Source of the DNA: Alphaproteobacteria bacterium
GTDB lineage: Bacteria > Pseudomonadota > Alphaproteobacteria > Rs-D84
Length of the DNA: 64,000 nt
Reading direction: 5' to 3'
Assembly (NCBI GenBank): GCA_009777955.1
Contig: WRKW01000003.1
Location: forward strand, 1-64,000
Position 1 is the first letter of the stretch, and every line of letters begins with the position of its first letter. Positions 43,432 through 53,796 of this stretch are shown one piece after another. The notes below the pieces were generated by a model that made no database searches, was not told the origin of the DNA, and saw nothing but the letters and a program-made list of their open reading frames with translations. Both the position numbers and the translations under genes were made by a program.

Positions 43432-43586
43432 AATCCACATTGAAAAGAATCAATCACAGGATTAAAAAAATCAACACGATACCCCTGTGTGTGCGACGCG
43501 GCGACCCGCATCTGGTCGGCCAGATTGCCGCGATGCGCGGTTGGGCAATGCACGCGCGAACGGATATAAAGATTCCGGCATTGTAA
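43431..43586 (+). pseudogene. Possible 3' remnant of a DGR reverse transcriptase
   Basis: Beginning where the template repeat breaks off, an open frame without a start encodes about 51 residues: a basic helix (LKRINHRIKKIN), then GQIAAMRGWAMHARTD and a stop. DGR reverse transcriptases end in a similar way, with a basic helix followed by a SWxGHxxHAxT-type segment. The canonical order target-template-RT fits, and a single deletion would explain both truncations. The similarity is from memory of the family and is short, so this is tentative. No polymerase motif (YxDD) is present. Confidence 0.4.
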
Positions 43587-43617
43587 ATTTCCGGGCGTTT
43601 TTTCGGGTATTTTTTTG

Positions 43618-43646
43618 TTGCTAAAAAGCCGGAAAATTGCTATATT
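43618..43646 (+). promoter_or_regulatory. gyrB promoter
   Basis: TTGCTA (43618-43623), 17 bp, TATATT (43641-43646), followed by a leader of about 55 nt. A GGAAAAT/ATTTTCC inverted repeat overlaps the -10 region and could be an operator or supercoiling-sensitive element. Confidence 0.55.
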
Positions 43647-43674
43647 TTCCAGACAAAAACAGGTTTTGTTTTGA

Positions 43675-46143
<2,469 letters not shown>

Positions 46144-46156
46144 AAAAGGAGCGGCC

Positions 46157-46744
46157 ATGAAGTTCAAACTTTTATATTTCGGAGAATTGCGTACCAACCC
46201 GAAAAAACGCGCCCAACATGTAACCGATATTCGCATGCATTTTCATCATCAGTTAAAAAAACTGGTGGAACATTCGCCCTGGAACAACCTGCAAAAATAT
46301 ATGATGCCGAATCCGACCAAATCGCCGGTATCTACAAAACGCGTCGGCGGGGTCGATTTTAATCCAATCATAACGCCGAATTTAAAGCTTATTGCGGAAT
46401 TGGATATTCAGTTGTTGCATCCCGAAATAGTCGGTGTTGCGCGCGCGGACATAGATAACCGTATTAAAACTTTACTGGATGCGTTGCGCTGTCCACAGAA
46501 CGATCACGAAATTGGCGAAAACCAACCCAAAAATATCGGACCGGTTTATACCCTTTTGGACGATGATCATCTGGTTACAAAACTTTCAGTAAACACCAGC
46601 CACTTTCTTTCGCCGATTATGTTTGACAAGTGTGGCGAAGCACCGGAACCAACCACCAGTGAAGAAGAGCGTTTGTTCCTGATGATAGATGTAAATGTAA
46701 GGGTGGGGGAAGGAACATTAGAAAATCTTCCATTTATGGTTTAA
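46157..46744 (+). CDS. RusA-like Holliday-junction resolvase-fold protein
   Basis: A 195-residue protein with the RusA pattern: ARADIDNRIKTLLDAL (about 98-113, two Asp and a Lys) and a second acidic site TLLDDDHLVTKL (about 133-144). RusA enzymes cut four-way junctions; most are phage-borne. AAGGAG precedes the ATG, 13 bp after gyrB. No phage genes surround it, so it appears domesticated. Activity is inferred from motifs. Confidence 0.6.
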   Translation: MKFKLLYFGELRTNPKKRAQHVTDIRMHFHHQLKKLVEHSPWNNLQKYMMPNPTKSPVSTKRVGGVDFNPIITPNLKLIAELDIQLLHPEIVGVARADIDNRIKTLLDALRCPQNDHEIGENQPKNIGPVYTLLDDDHLVTKLSVNTSHFLSPIMFDKCGEAPEPTTSEEERLFLMIDVNVRVGEGTLENLPFMV

Positions 46745-46747
46745 AGC

Positions 46748-47101
46748 ATGAAATTGACCCCCGAACAAATAGCCGTATTAAAAGAAAATCTGCGTTTGCG
46801 CGGGTCGGATATTCGCATAAGCATGGCGGTCGAAGAAATGGCCGAACTGACCAAAGAATTGATGAAGCATAAACGCGGAAAGGAAAATATTTACGACATA
46901 ACCGAAGAAATCGCAGATTGTTTCATAGTTTTAGAGGGGCTGAAGCCAACGCTTGGGATAGAAGATTCCAAAATCCAACAGGTTATCGATTCAAAAATAG
47001 AACGTCTGGACAGACGGAATACCAAGTATCAAGAGAATATCTCTTTGGAAAACAATTGCCCCAAAGATTATCACCCCGGCGCGGGTCGGGGTAACAAATA
47101 G
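46748..47101 (+). CDS. MazG-like nucleotide pyrophosphohydrolase
   Basis: A 117-residue all-alpha NTP-PPase. The metal motif EEMAELTKELMK (about 29-40) with downstream EEIADCFIVLEGL (about 54-66) fits the EExxE-x(12-28)-ExxD signature of MazG-like and dUTPase-2-like proteins, which destroy non-canonical nucleotides. It begins 3 nt after the previous stop. A disordered tail follows residue 95. Confidence 0.75.
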   Translation: MKLTPEQIAVLKENLRLRGSDIRISMAVEEMAELTKELMKHKRGKENIYDITEEIADCFIVLEGLKPTLGIEDSKIQQVIDSKIERLDRRNTKYQENISLENNCPKDYHPGAGRGNK

Positions 47102-47127
47102 AAATTAATTTAAAATAAAAGAAGAAT

Positions 47128-47778
47128 ATGCGGCTGGATAAAAAGTTTTTCTTTGATCTGGAACGGCGGCTTAAAGACACTGGGCTGGATTCCGATGCAG
47201 AAAGTTTTGACGCTATTAAAAAAAAGATTCAATCCCCCGGAAAAACAGGGGCAGACGATTTTGCAAAACAGGCTGTTTATGTAATTCTGGCCGGTGGTTT
47301 TTCGCAAAAGACCGCAAAGGCCGTTCATCAGAAAATCATGGAACATGTCCAGCATGACACTTCGTTTGACAGTCTTATAAAAATTTTTAATAACAGAAAT
47401 AAAATAAATGCCATTATAAAAATATGGGAAAACAGGCATCATTATTGCGACGGATACTATAATCTTTCCGACATTGAATCCAAATTATCTTATCTGTCGA
47501 ATCTTCCCCATATCGGAAAAATCACTGCGCATCATTTGGCGCGAAATCTGGGCGAAAATGTTGTAAAATACGATATATGGATACAAAGGTTGGGCGTTGC
47601 GTTTTCCGGTGCAGATGAACTTAGACCCAAGATTGATAATAAAAATCTTGCCCCAGAGATAAAGAAAGCATGCGACGACATGTTCGCACATCTTGAACAC
47701 GAAACCGGTTTGCCGCGCGGCTATATTGACGTTGTATTATGGAAAGCGTGCCAAAATCACATGATAGACGGGGTTTAA
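47128..47778 (+). CDS. HhH-GPD-fold DNA glycosylase-like protein
   Basis: A 216-residue helical protein. LSNLPHIGKITAHHLARNLG (about 127-146) resembles the helix-hairpin-helix, followed by VVKYDIWIQRLG, whose Asp is at the catalytic position of HhH-GPD glycosylases. No Fe-S cysteines. It abuts ung (2-nt gap), suggesting a base-excision role. The family is known to include divergent members of undefined substrate. Confidence 0.6.
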   Translation: MRLDKKFFFDLERRLKDTGLDSDAESFDAIKKKIQSPGKTGADDFAKQAVYVILAGGFSQKTAKAVHQKIMEHVQHDTSFDSLIKIFNNRNKINAIIKIWENRHHYCDGYYNLSDIESKLSYLSNLPHIGKITAHHLARNLGENVVKYDIWIQRLGVAFSGADELRPKIDNKNLAPEIKKACDDMFAHLEHETGLPRGYIDVVLWKACQNHMIDGV

Positions 47779-47779
47779 A

Positions 47780-48454
47780 ATGAACGTAAAAATTGAAGAA
47801 TCATGGAAACAAGTATTGGGCGATGAATTTGAAAAACCTTATTTTATCGCATTGACTGATTTTGTACGTGAACAGTATCACAAATGGGCGAATGGTGGGG
47901 TTGCGGTTTATCCAAAGCCGGCAGAGATTTTCAACGCTTTCAATATGTGTCCGTTTGATAATGTAAAGGTTGTCATAATCGGGCAAGATCCGTATCACGA
48001 ACCGGGACAGGCGCACGGTCTTTGCTTTTCGGTAAGGGAAGGTGTTGCATTTCCGCCAAGCTTGCAGAATATTTACAAGGAAATTCAGTCCGATTTGGGT
48101 CGTCCATCTGTTACTTGCGGTGATCTTACCAAATGGGCGGGGCAGGGCGTTCTGCTTTTAAATTCATCTTTGACTGTACAGGCACATGCCGCTGCAAGCC
48201 ATGCAGGCAAAGGGTGGGAACAGTTTACGGATGCGGTGATAAAATCACTTTCCGCGCGCACCGGAATTGTCTATTTACTGTGGGGAAATTATGCACAGCG
48301 CAAGGCCGAATTTGTTAACCCCGTGGAAAATCTTGTTTTAAAGTCTGTGCATCCGTCGCCATTGTCTGCGTCCCGGGGATTTTTTGGTAATAATCATTTT
48401 TCCCGTGCAAATCAATATTTGATAAGCCAGGGGAAAGAACCGATAGAATGGTAG
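47780..48454 (+). CDS. ung: Uracil-DNA glycosylase
   Basis: A 224-residue family 1 UDG. GQDPYHEPGQAHGLCFSV (about 68-85, catalytic Asp), LLLNSSLTV, and HPSPLSASRGFFG near the C terminus are diagnostic. It is the last gene of the gyrB, RusA-like, MazG-like, HhH-GPD, ung series, all about DNA integrity. A dispersed repeat follows its stop. Confidence 0.96.
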   Translation: MNVKIEESWKQVLGDEFEKPYFIALTDFVREQYHKWANGGVAVYPKPAEIFNAFNMCPFDNVKVVIIGQDPYHEPGQAHGLCFSVREGVAFPPSLQNIYKEIQSDLGRPSVTCGDLTKWAGQGVLLLNSSLTVQAHAAASHAGKGWEQFTDAVIKSLSARTGIVYLLWGNYAQRKAEFVNPVENLVLKSVHPSPLSASRGFFGNNHFSRANQYLISQGKEPIEW

Positions 48455-48460
48455 TGTTTG

Positions 48461-48578
48461 AATGAATAATGAATAGTGAATAATGAATAATGTATGTATC
48501 GTGCGCTATGCGCACGATGCCGTATTAAACAGTGGATGTCCGCCGCAGCAGGCATGACGGCTCTTTTAAAAGAGCCGT
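48461..48578 (+). repeat. Two-hairpin dispersed element, copy 3, plus palindrome
   Basis: AATAATG tandem start, ATCGTGCGC/GCGCACGAT hairpin and GCAGGCATGACGG end to 48560, then a perfect 22-bp palindrome ACGGCTCTTTT/AAAAGAGCCGT (48557-48578). Located 7 bp after the ung stop, same polarity to the gene as the other copies. Confidence 0.85.
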
Positions 48579-48629
48579 TCAGGTTATAATTCTGTCCACT
48601 AAGTTTTTGACATATACAGGGAAAATTGG

Positions 48630-48703
48630 TGGTGCCCCCAGCAAGAATCGAACTTGCGTCTGGTCCTTACCAAGGACCTGTTCTACCATTATACTATGGG
48701 GGC
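48630..48703 (-). tRNA. tRNA-Thr (GGT)
   Basis: A 74-nt cloverleaf with encoded CCA: acceptor GCCCCCA/TGGGGGC, anticodon stem GGTCC/GGACC with loop TTGGTAA (GGT), T arm with GTTCGATTC. The promoter lies at 48714-48741. Confidence 0.93.
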
Positions 48704-48713
48704 AGTGGGGCTG

Positions 48714-48741
48714 ATTATAACAATATAAACCCAAAAATCAA
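48714..48741 (-). promoter_or_regulatory. tRNA-Thr promoter
   Basis: Minus strand TTGATT (48736-48741), 16 bp, TATAAT (48714-48719). Confidence 0.7.
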
Positions 48742-48767
48742 CTGTCAAATAATCCGTGGATATATTT

Positions 48768-48981
48768 TTAACGGCAACTTCGTTGCTGTTATAGTTCGAT
48801 GCTCAATTATCAAGAAAGTACATTTTTTCCAAATTAATCTCTGTCTGTCATTCCGGCCTGCGCCGGAGTGACATTATTGTCATGACTGCAACGAAGTTGC
48901 CGTTAAGAATCTGTTCATGAAGTAATTGGCTGTCGCAGACATGACGATGGTGTCGCGCTTTGCGCGATGCATTAATTATTC
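48768..48981. repeat. Cluster of repeat remnants between tRNA-Thr and aspS
   Basis: Contains AACGGCAACTTCGTTGCTGTT (about 48770) split-inverted against GCAACGAAGTTGCCGTT (about 48888), between them a GTCATTCCGGCCTGCGCCGGAGTGACA-like palindromic unit (in parts, about 48846-48872), and a degenerate fifth copy of the two-hairpin element (48930-48981, GCGCGATGCATTAATTATT). No gene seen in the 250 bp. Confidence 0.6.
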
Positions 48982-48989
48982 AAAAAACC

Positions 48990-49018
48990 TTGCATTTTTC
49001 AAAGTTTCATTGTATAAA
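48990..49018 (+). promoter_or_regulatory. aspS promoter
   Basis: TTGCAT (48990-48995), 17 bp, TATAAA (49013-49018); transcription would start near 49025, giving a leader of about 185 nt. Confidence 0.6.
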
Positions 49019-49024
49019 CTGTTC

Positions 49025-49208
49025 TGACAATCCAAAGCATTGCTTTGTGTTGCTCCATTTATAATGGTTTCGTGATTACAATACTGCGATAACCCGATTG
49101 ACGACCGGATAGCAATTGTTCTTGCGACAAAAGATAAAAAACAGGGTGGCACCGCGCTGTAAATCAAGCGCCCCTGCTTGCTGATTAAATAACAAAAGGT
49201 GCCAAAAA
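49025..49208 (+). promoter_or_regulatory. Translational T-box riboswitch for aspS
   Basis: The T-box core is CAGGG (49142-49146), bulge TGGCACC (49147-49153), GCGCT (49154-49158), loop, AGCGC (49167-49171), CCCTG (49172-49176): two perfect 5-bp helices flanking the 7-nt bulge, as in T-box antiterminators (consensus UGGNACC). The variable base C would pair with discriminator G of tRNA-Asp. The bulge is the exact complement of GGTGCCA (49198-49204), which covers the aspS ribosome site, giving a sequestrator; no terminator is present. A possible short stem I (49050-49112) places GAC (49100-49102 or 49103-49105) in an internal loop as an Asp specifier. Confidence 0.85.
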
Positions 49209-50984
49209 ATGAAATCTAATATTTATCGTTCCCATACCTGTGGCGCGCCGCGCAAATCCGATGTCGGCGCAGAAGTTACTTTGTCTGGTTGGATACATCG
49301 CAAGCGCGATCATGGCGGTCTGTTGTTTGTCGACCTGCGTGATAATTATGGAATTACCCAGTGCGTGTTTGATTTGGCGGATGCCGGATTGTCCGGCATT
49401 GAAAAAATTCGACCCGAATCTGTAATCACGGTAAAGGGTGTCGTTGTTGCGCGTGATACCGCCGCTGTTAATGAAAAAATTCCGACCGGGGAAATTGAAA
49501 TCAAGACCAAAGAGTACAAGGTTTTGACCGAAGCCGATGTTCTTCCGTTCCAGGTATTCGGGGACGATGGCAGTGTCACAGAAGATTTGCGTCTTAGATA
49601 TCGGTATATCGATTTGCGGCGGGAAACGCTTCATCGTAATATTTTGTTCCGTAATCGTGCGATAAAGTTCATACGCGACAAAATGTGGGAATTGGGCTTT
49701 TCCGAATTTCAAACGCCGATACTTACGGCCAGCAGTCCCGAAGGCGCACGCGATTTTATCGTGCCCAGCCGCATGCACCATGGAATGTTCTATGCGTTGC
49801 CCCAGGCACCGCAAGTGTTCAAACAGATATTGCAGATTGCCGGTTTTGATAGGTATTTTCAAATCGCACCATGCATGCGGGACGAAGATTTGCGATCCGA
49901 CCGCATGTTAGAGTTTTACCAGTTGGATCTGGAAATGTCATTTGTAGAACAGCGCGATGTCCAGGCGGTTGGCGATGCATTGATGCCGACGCTTATAAAA
50001 GAGCTGGTTCCGGATGCCAAAGTCGCCGATGAAATACCGCACTTTACTTTTGAAGAAGTCATGTTGAAATACGGCATAGACAAGCCGGATCTGCGCAATC
50101 CGATAGTAATATCAGATGTGTCCGATATATTCCGTGATTCTGATTTTGGGATATTTGCCGATGCCGTAAAGGACGGCGGAGTCGTGCGCGCAATCCCGGC
50201 ACCAAAATCCGCCGATCGTGCGCGCAGCTGGTTCGACAAAACAGAATCGTATGCAAAAGAGGAATTGGGGCTGGCCGGTTTGGGATACATAGTATTTGCA
50301 GAAGAAGCAAAAGGACCCGTTGCAAAAAAACTGTCATCTGAACAAATCGAAGCATTGCGTACCAAAACGGGTGTGGCCACAGGCGACAGCATTTTTTTCA
50401 TATGTGAAAAGGAAGCTGTTGCGGCAAAAGCCGCGGGGAAATTGCGAATACGGTTTGGCGAAGATTTGGGATTAATAGATCCAAAAGAATTTCGTCTTTG
50501 CTGGGTAGAAGATTTCCCATTTTTTGAAGAAGATGAAGAATCGCCAACGGGTATATCGTTTGGACACAATCCATTTTCACGTCCCCAGGGCGATTTGGAA
50601 AACCTTGATATGTCCGATCCATTGAAATTAAAGGCGTTTCAGTATGACATGGTTATGAATGGGCACGAAATTTGTTCTGGCGGTCTGCGCAATTATAACC
50701 CGCGCGTCATGTTGCAATTGTTTGCAGCCACAGGAATGGAAGAATCGGAAGTAAAAGAAAAATTTGCGGGTCTGTACGGTGCTTTCCAATATGGTGCCCC
50801 CCCGCATGGTGGTTGTGCGTTCGGAATTGATCGCATAATCTGTATAATGTTGGGCGAAGCGAATCTGCGTGAAGTTGTCGCGTTTCCAACCAACCAACGG
50901 GGTCAGGATTTGATGTTGGGCGCGCCGCGTGAAGTCAGTGAAAAACAATTGCGGGAAGTTCATATACAGGTGCGTAAAAAATGA
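49209..50984 (+). CDS. aspS: Aspartate-tRNA ligase
   Basis: A 591-residue bacterial-type class IIb synthetase. N-terminal OB-fold anticodon domain (VTLSGWIHRKRDHGGLLFVDLRD, shown here by its core SGWIHRKRDHGG), motif 1 and FxQPCxRDED-type motif 2 seen as QIAPCMRDEDLRSDR, GAD insert, and motif 3 GIDRIICIMLG. Whether it is discriminating or non-discriminating (Asp/Asn) cannot be judged. Its expression is predicted to be under T-box control. The stop codon lies in repeat copy 4. Confidence 0.95.
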   Translation: MKSNIYRSHTCGAPRKSDVGAEVTLSGWIHRKRDHGGLLFVDLRDNYGITQCVFDLADAGLSGIEKIRPESVITVKGVVVARDTAAVNEKIPTGEIEIKTKEYKVLTEADVLPFQVFGDDGSVTEDLRLRYRYIDLRRETLHRNILFRNRAIKFIRDKMWELGFSEFQTPILTASSPEGARDFIVPSRMHHGMFYALPQAPQVFKQILQIAGFDRYFQIAPCMRDEDLRSDRMLEFYQLDLEMSFVEQRDVQAVGDALMPTLIKELVPDAKVADEIPHFTFEEVMLKYGIDKPDLRNPIVISDVSDIFRDSDFGIFADAVKDGGVVRAIPAPKSADRARSWFDKTESYAKEELGLAGLGYIVFAEEAKGPVAKKLSSEQIEALRTKTGVATGDSIFFICEKEAVAAKAAGKLRIRFGEDLGLIDPKEFRLCWVEDFPFFEEDEESPTGISFGHNPFSRPQGDLENLDMSDPLKLKAFQYDMVMNGHEICSGGLRNYNPRVMLQLFAATGMEESEVKEKFAGLYGAFQYGAPPHGGCAFGIDRIICIMLGEANLREVVAFPTNQRGQDLMLGAPREVSEKQLREVHIQVRKK

Positions 50985-51072
50985 ATAATGAATAATGAAT
51001 AATGTATGTATCGTGCGCTTTGCGCACGATGCCTTATTGAACAGTGGATGCCTGCCTGCGCAGGCATGACGG
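50981..51072 (+). repeat. Two-hairpin dispersed element, copy 4, overlapping the aspS stop
   Basis: Best preserved copy: AATAATG tandem, ATCGTGCGC-TTT-GCGCACGAT, and ATGCCTGC-CTGC-GCAGGCAT. The aspS stop TGA is within its first bases. It lies between convergent aspS and asmA-like genes and probably acts as a transcript end. Confidence 0.88.
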
Positions 51073-51079
51073 CAACTAT

Positions 51080-53728
51080 TTAGAACCTATTATTCAACTT
51101 AACAAATTCTCGAAGAAAATCTGGATCCAAAGTACGCATTATTTCAGATAGTGAAAATTCGCGTTCTCCATTCGGCAATATGTTAAGAGATATCGGCACA
51201 GGTACGGGTGATGTTCCGCGAAGCAGAATCCTTAACTGTGCGGATATCCGCGCGCCCCCACGACTTTGTGACGGATATCCGCCCATGGTTTGCAATTGTC
51301 CGCTGTATTCGGTATGTCGTGTAGTGGCAGTCAGTGGTGCGGTGGTCTTGAACCCGCCATTTTCATATAGTCCGGTTATATTAAGGGTTCTAAGCTTTGT
51401 GTATCCGCCCTCGAACGCATCCGATATAGCATATTCTGCGTTCATGCGGGTAAGGGCACCAGCCCTGTCGTAAAATTTGTCCGTGTCAAATCCTATCAAT
51501 GTTCCGCCGTCAAATGCGGCATCAATATCGCCCGTAATATTGCGCCAAAAATCTGCGGATGTAATTCCGTGTGTGGTAAATGTGGCTCGCGCAGTAAGCA
51601 TGGTGTCAGCAATATTAAGCGGTGATGCCGATGGTAAAATCATACCAAGAATTTCAAATTTATTCAGCCGGACAAGCATATTGTACCGGGTCATGTTTTT
51701 TTCTATGGTTACCAAAAGATTGCCACGCGCGTTGTCTGTAATCGACATCTTTTGGCTATTCGGTTTAAGCGAGTATACGAATCCCCTATACTCTTCGTCC
51801 CTGAACTTTACTTTGTCCGCAGATAGCGTCAGCGACATATTAATTGCAAATGGAAAGGTCAGGGGTTCTGCCGTCACATATTTTTCTGCATCGTAATTTT
51901 GTATATATTCTGGATTTAAAAGCGCATCCAAATCAATAAATTCGGTATTCAGATCAAACACGTTGCCGTCAAATTTTCCGGCAAGCGATGCAACATTATT
52001 ATCGCGTATCACTATGTTAAGATCCGATATGTATGGTTGTGAATATCGCCCCGTCACAAGCATGGGCAGATTGTCATGCAGGAATTTTGTTTCGATATTC
52101 GGATATTGTGCGGACAACAGATGCCGTGCGTCGATTTCTAATTGAAAATCCCCGTCTTGACCAACGGTCAGTCGCCAAGAATTGTTTCTGCCAAAGCGTT
52201 CAAAATCGAAAGCCAAAAGCTTTCCGCTTTTGATAACGGCCGAATGAATAGTTCCACGGGAACGCAATAATGATTCCGGCAACAGATTTATAATGTCATG
52301 CCGCGCCGGCAATGCGGAAAGGCTTGTATCGGAATGTCCGCCATATTCTATGTTGATATTTTTGCCGTCAATTTGTGCCATTCCTGTGATTTCATCATTT
52401 ATGGCAAATTTTACCGTGCCGTGTTTTCGAGAAAGCAAAACAGGCAAAGAAGAAAATTGCGAATTTATAGACGTTCTGGAAAAATCGTAATTATTCGAAT
52501 TGAAATTAATATCGAAACCATCTTTTGTCACGGTTAATATTCCATGCGCTGAAAAATCGCTGTCGGCATAATCCCAACGACTGCAAGACCAGTTGTGACC
52601 CTTGCCATTCAATATGCATCGGACAGATGAATTGGGGTTTTGGAATATTGTATCCAGACCCAAAGCGGTACCGTCTTTAATTTGCCCGCGTGCGGAAATA
52701 TTAAAATCATTTCCGGATGCGTCAAGTTCCTTTATATTTATTGTGTCGGCATCCGCGCTTGATACAAATCTGATTCTGTTAAAATCACCGGTCATGTATT
52801 TATTGCCGAATACAGGAATAATATTTCCGGTTCTGAACTTTCCGTTTCCCGCAAAGTTTATGTCAGAATTATGCAAAAACCCCGGGTTTTTATCAAGAAA
52901 TGACAGGTCGAAATCAACATTGTTCGCAACCATGTTTATTCGCCAATGATTGCGTCCGAATTCCACATCACCGTTGAAATCACCGCCCAATGTTTCGCCG
53001 GATATGTTGTGGAATTTAAAAATCTGATCCGCCCATTCAAAATCGGATTGGAATTTTACGCGCCCCGGTACCAAAGTGGTGCTGAATGCAAAAAAACGAT
53101 TTATATCGTTCGTATCCAGTGATATTTTTCCACTTGCAACGACATTGCCGGCATTGTCGGTCGATAGCTGGCCTTTTAAATTCAGTCGGACATTCGGATT
53201 GGTTATTATGAAATATTGTCCATCGGATTCCAGGGTGTATTTATGTTCGTCGGTTCTTAACGTACCATTAAATATCCCGTTTCGGAATACCCCGTTAATA
53301 TGGTCGTATGTCTTGCCTTTGAAAGTGACTATGCCGTTTCGGAATACCAGACGCGCAGGAATGGAGGTCGGGGCAAGACTGTCGATATGAAAATTCGCAC
53401 CTTCTAGAATAATCGTGCTTGTGTGGGCGGCCATATTCAGGTCAAGCAACGCCCTGTATGGAATGCGGAAAGATACATATTCTATACGACCTTTGTAATC
53501 GGAAACCGATACGTCGCGCGCGCTAAGCGTCGCGCGTCCTACCAATGATAACCGGACAGATCCGCCTATCTTTATATTCATTCCGGTCTGGGCCAGCACA
53601 GCTGATTCTATCTGTGGTTTCAGACGACCCATGTCTATGAACGGGGGGGCTATGATAACTGCCGCAATTGCCGACAAAAGCATGGCGACAAAAGTCCAGA
53701 ATAATTTACGACGGGTTCTTGCTTTCAA
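51080..53728 (-). CDS. AsmA-family envelope protein
   Basis: An 882-residue protein with one N-terminal membrane helix (about 10-30) and a very long beta-rich periplasmic part, with the AsmA start (PPFIDMGRLKPQIESAVLAQTGMNIKIGGSVRLSLVGRA is represented by its core RLKPQIESAVLAQTG) and the C-terminal AsmA_2 region (LRTLNITGLYENGGFKT). The family is implicated in lipid transport to or homeostasis of the outer membrane. The start is TTG at 53728, with GGGAG 6 nt upstream; a promoter (TTTACC, 17 bp, TATAAT) lies inside the longer ATG frame that begins at 53782. Confidence 0.85.
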   Translation of the reverse strand: MKARTRRKLFWTFVAMLLSAIAAVIIAPPFIDMGRLKPQIESAVLAQTGMNIKIGGSVRLSLVGRATLSARDVSVSDYKGRIEYVSFRIPYRALLDLNMAAHTSTIILEGANFHIDSLAPTSIPARLVFRNGIVTFKGKTYDHINGVFRNGIFNGTLRTDEHKYTLESDGQYFIITNPNVRLNLKGQLSTDNAGNVVASGKISLDTNDINRFFAFSTTLVPGRVKFQSDFEWADQIFKFHNISGETLGGDFNGDVEFGRNHWRINMVANNVDFDLSFLDKNPGFLHNSDINFAGNGKFRTGNIIPVFGNKYMTGDFNRIRFVSSADADTINIKELDASGNDFNISARGQIKDGTALGLDTIFQNPNSSVRCILNGKGHNWSCSRWDYADSDFSAHGILTVTKDGFDINFNSNNYDFSRTSINSQFSSLPVLLSRKHGTVKFAINDEITGMAQIDGKNINIEYGGHSDTSLSALPARHDIINLLPESLLRSRGTIHSAVIKSGKLLAFDFERFGRNNSWRLTVGQDGDFQLEIDARHLLSAQYPNIETKFLHDNLPMLVTGRYSQPYISDLNIVIRDNNVASLAGKFDGNVFDLNTEFIDLDALLNPEYIQNYDAEKYVTAEPLTFPFAINMSLTLSADKVKFRDEEYRGFVYSLKPNSQKMSITDNARGNLLVTIEKNMTRYNMLVRLNKFEILGMILPSASPLNIADTMLTARATFTTHGITSADFWRNITGDIDAAFDGGTLIGFDTDKFYDRAGALTRMNAEYAISDAFEGGYTKLRTLNITGLYENGGFKTTAPLTATTRHTEYSGQLQTMGGYPSQSRGGARISAQLRILLRGTSPVPVPISLNILPNGEREFSLSEIMRTLDPDFLREFVKLNNRF

Positions 53729-53796
53729 TCCCTTCTCCCTTGTAATTTTATTATAATGGTCTATATTGCGCGGGTAAAGCAAAATTTAAAAGTCAA

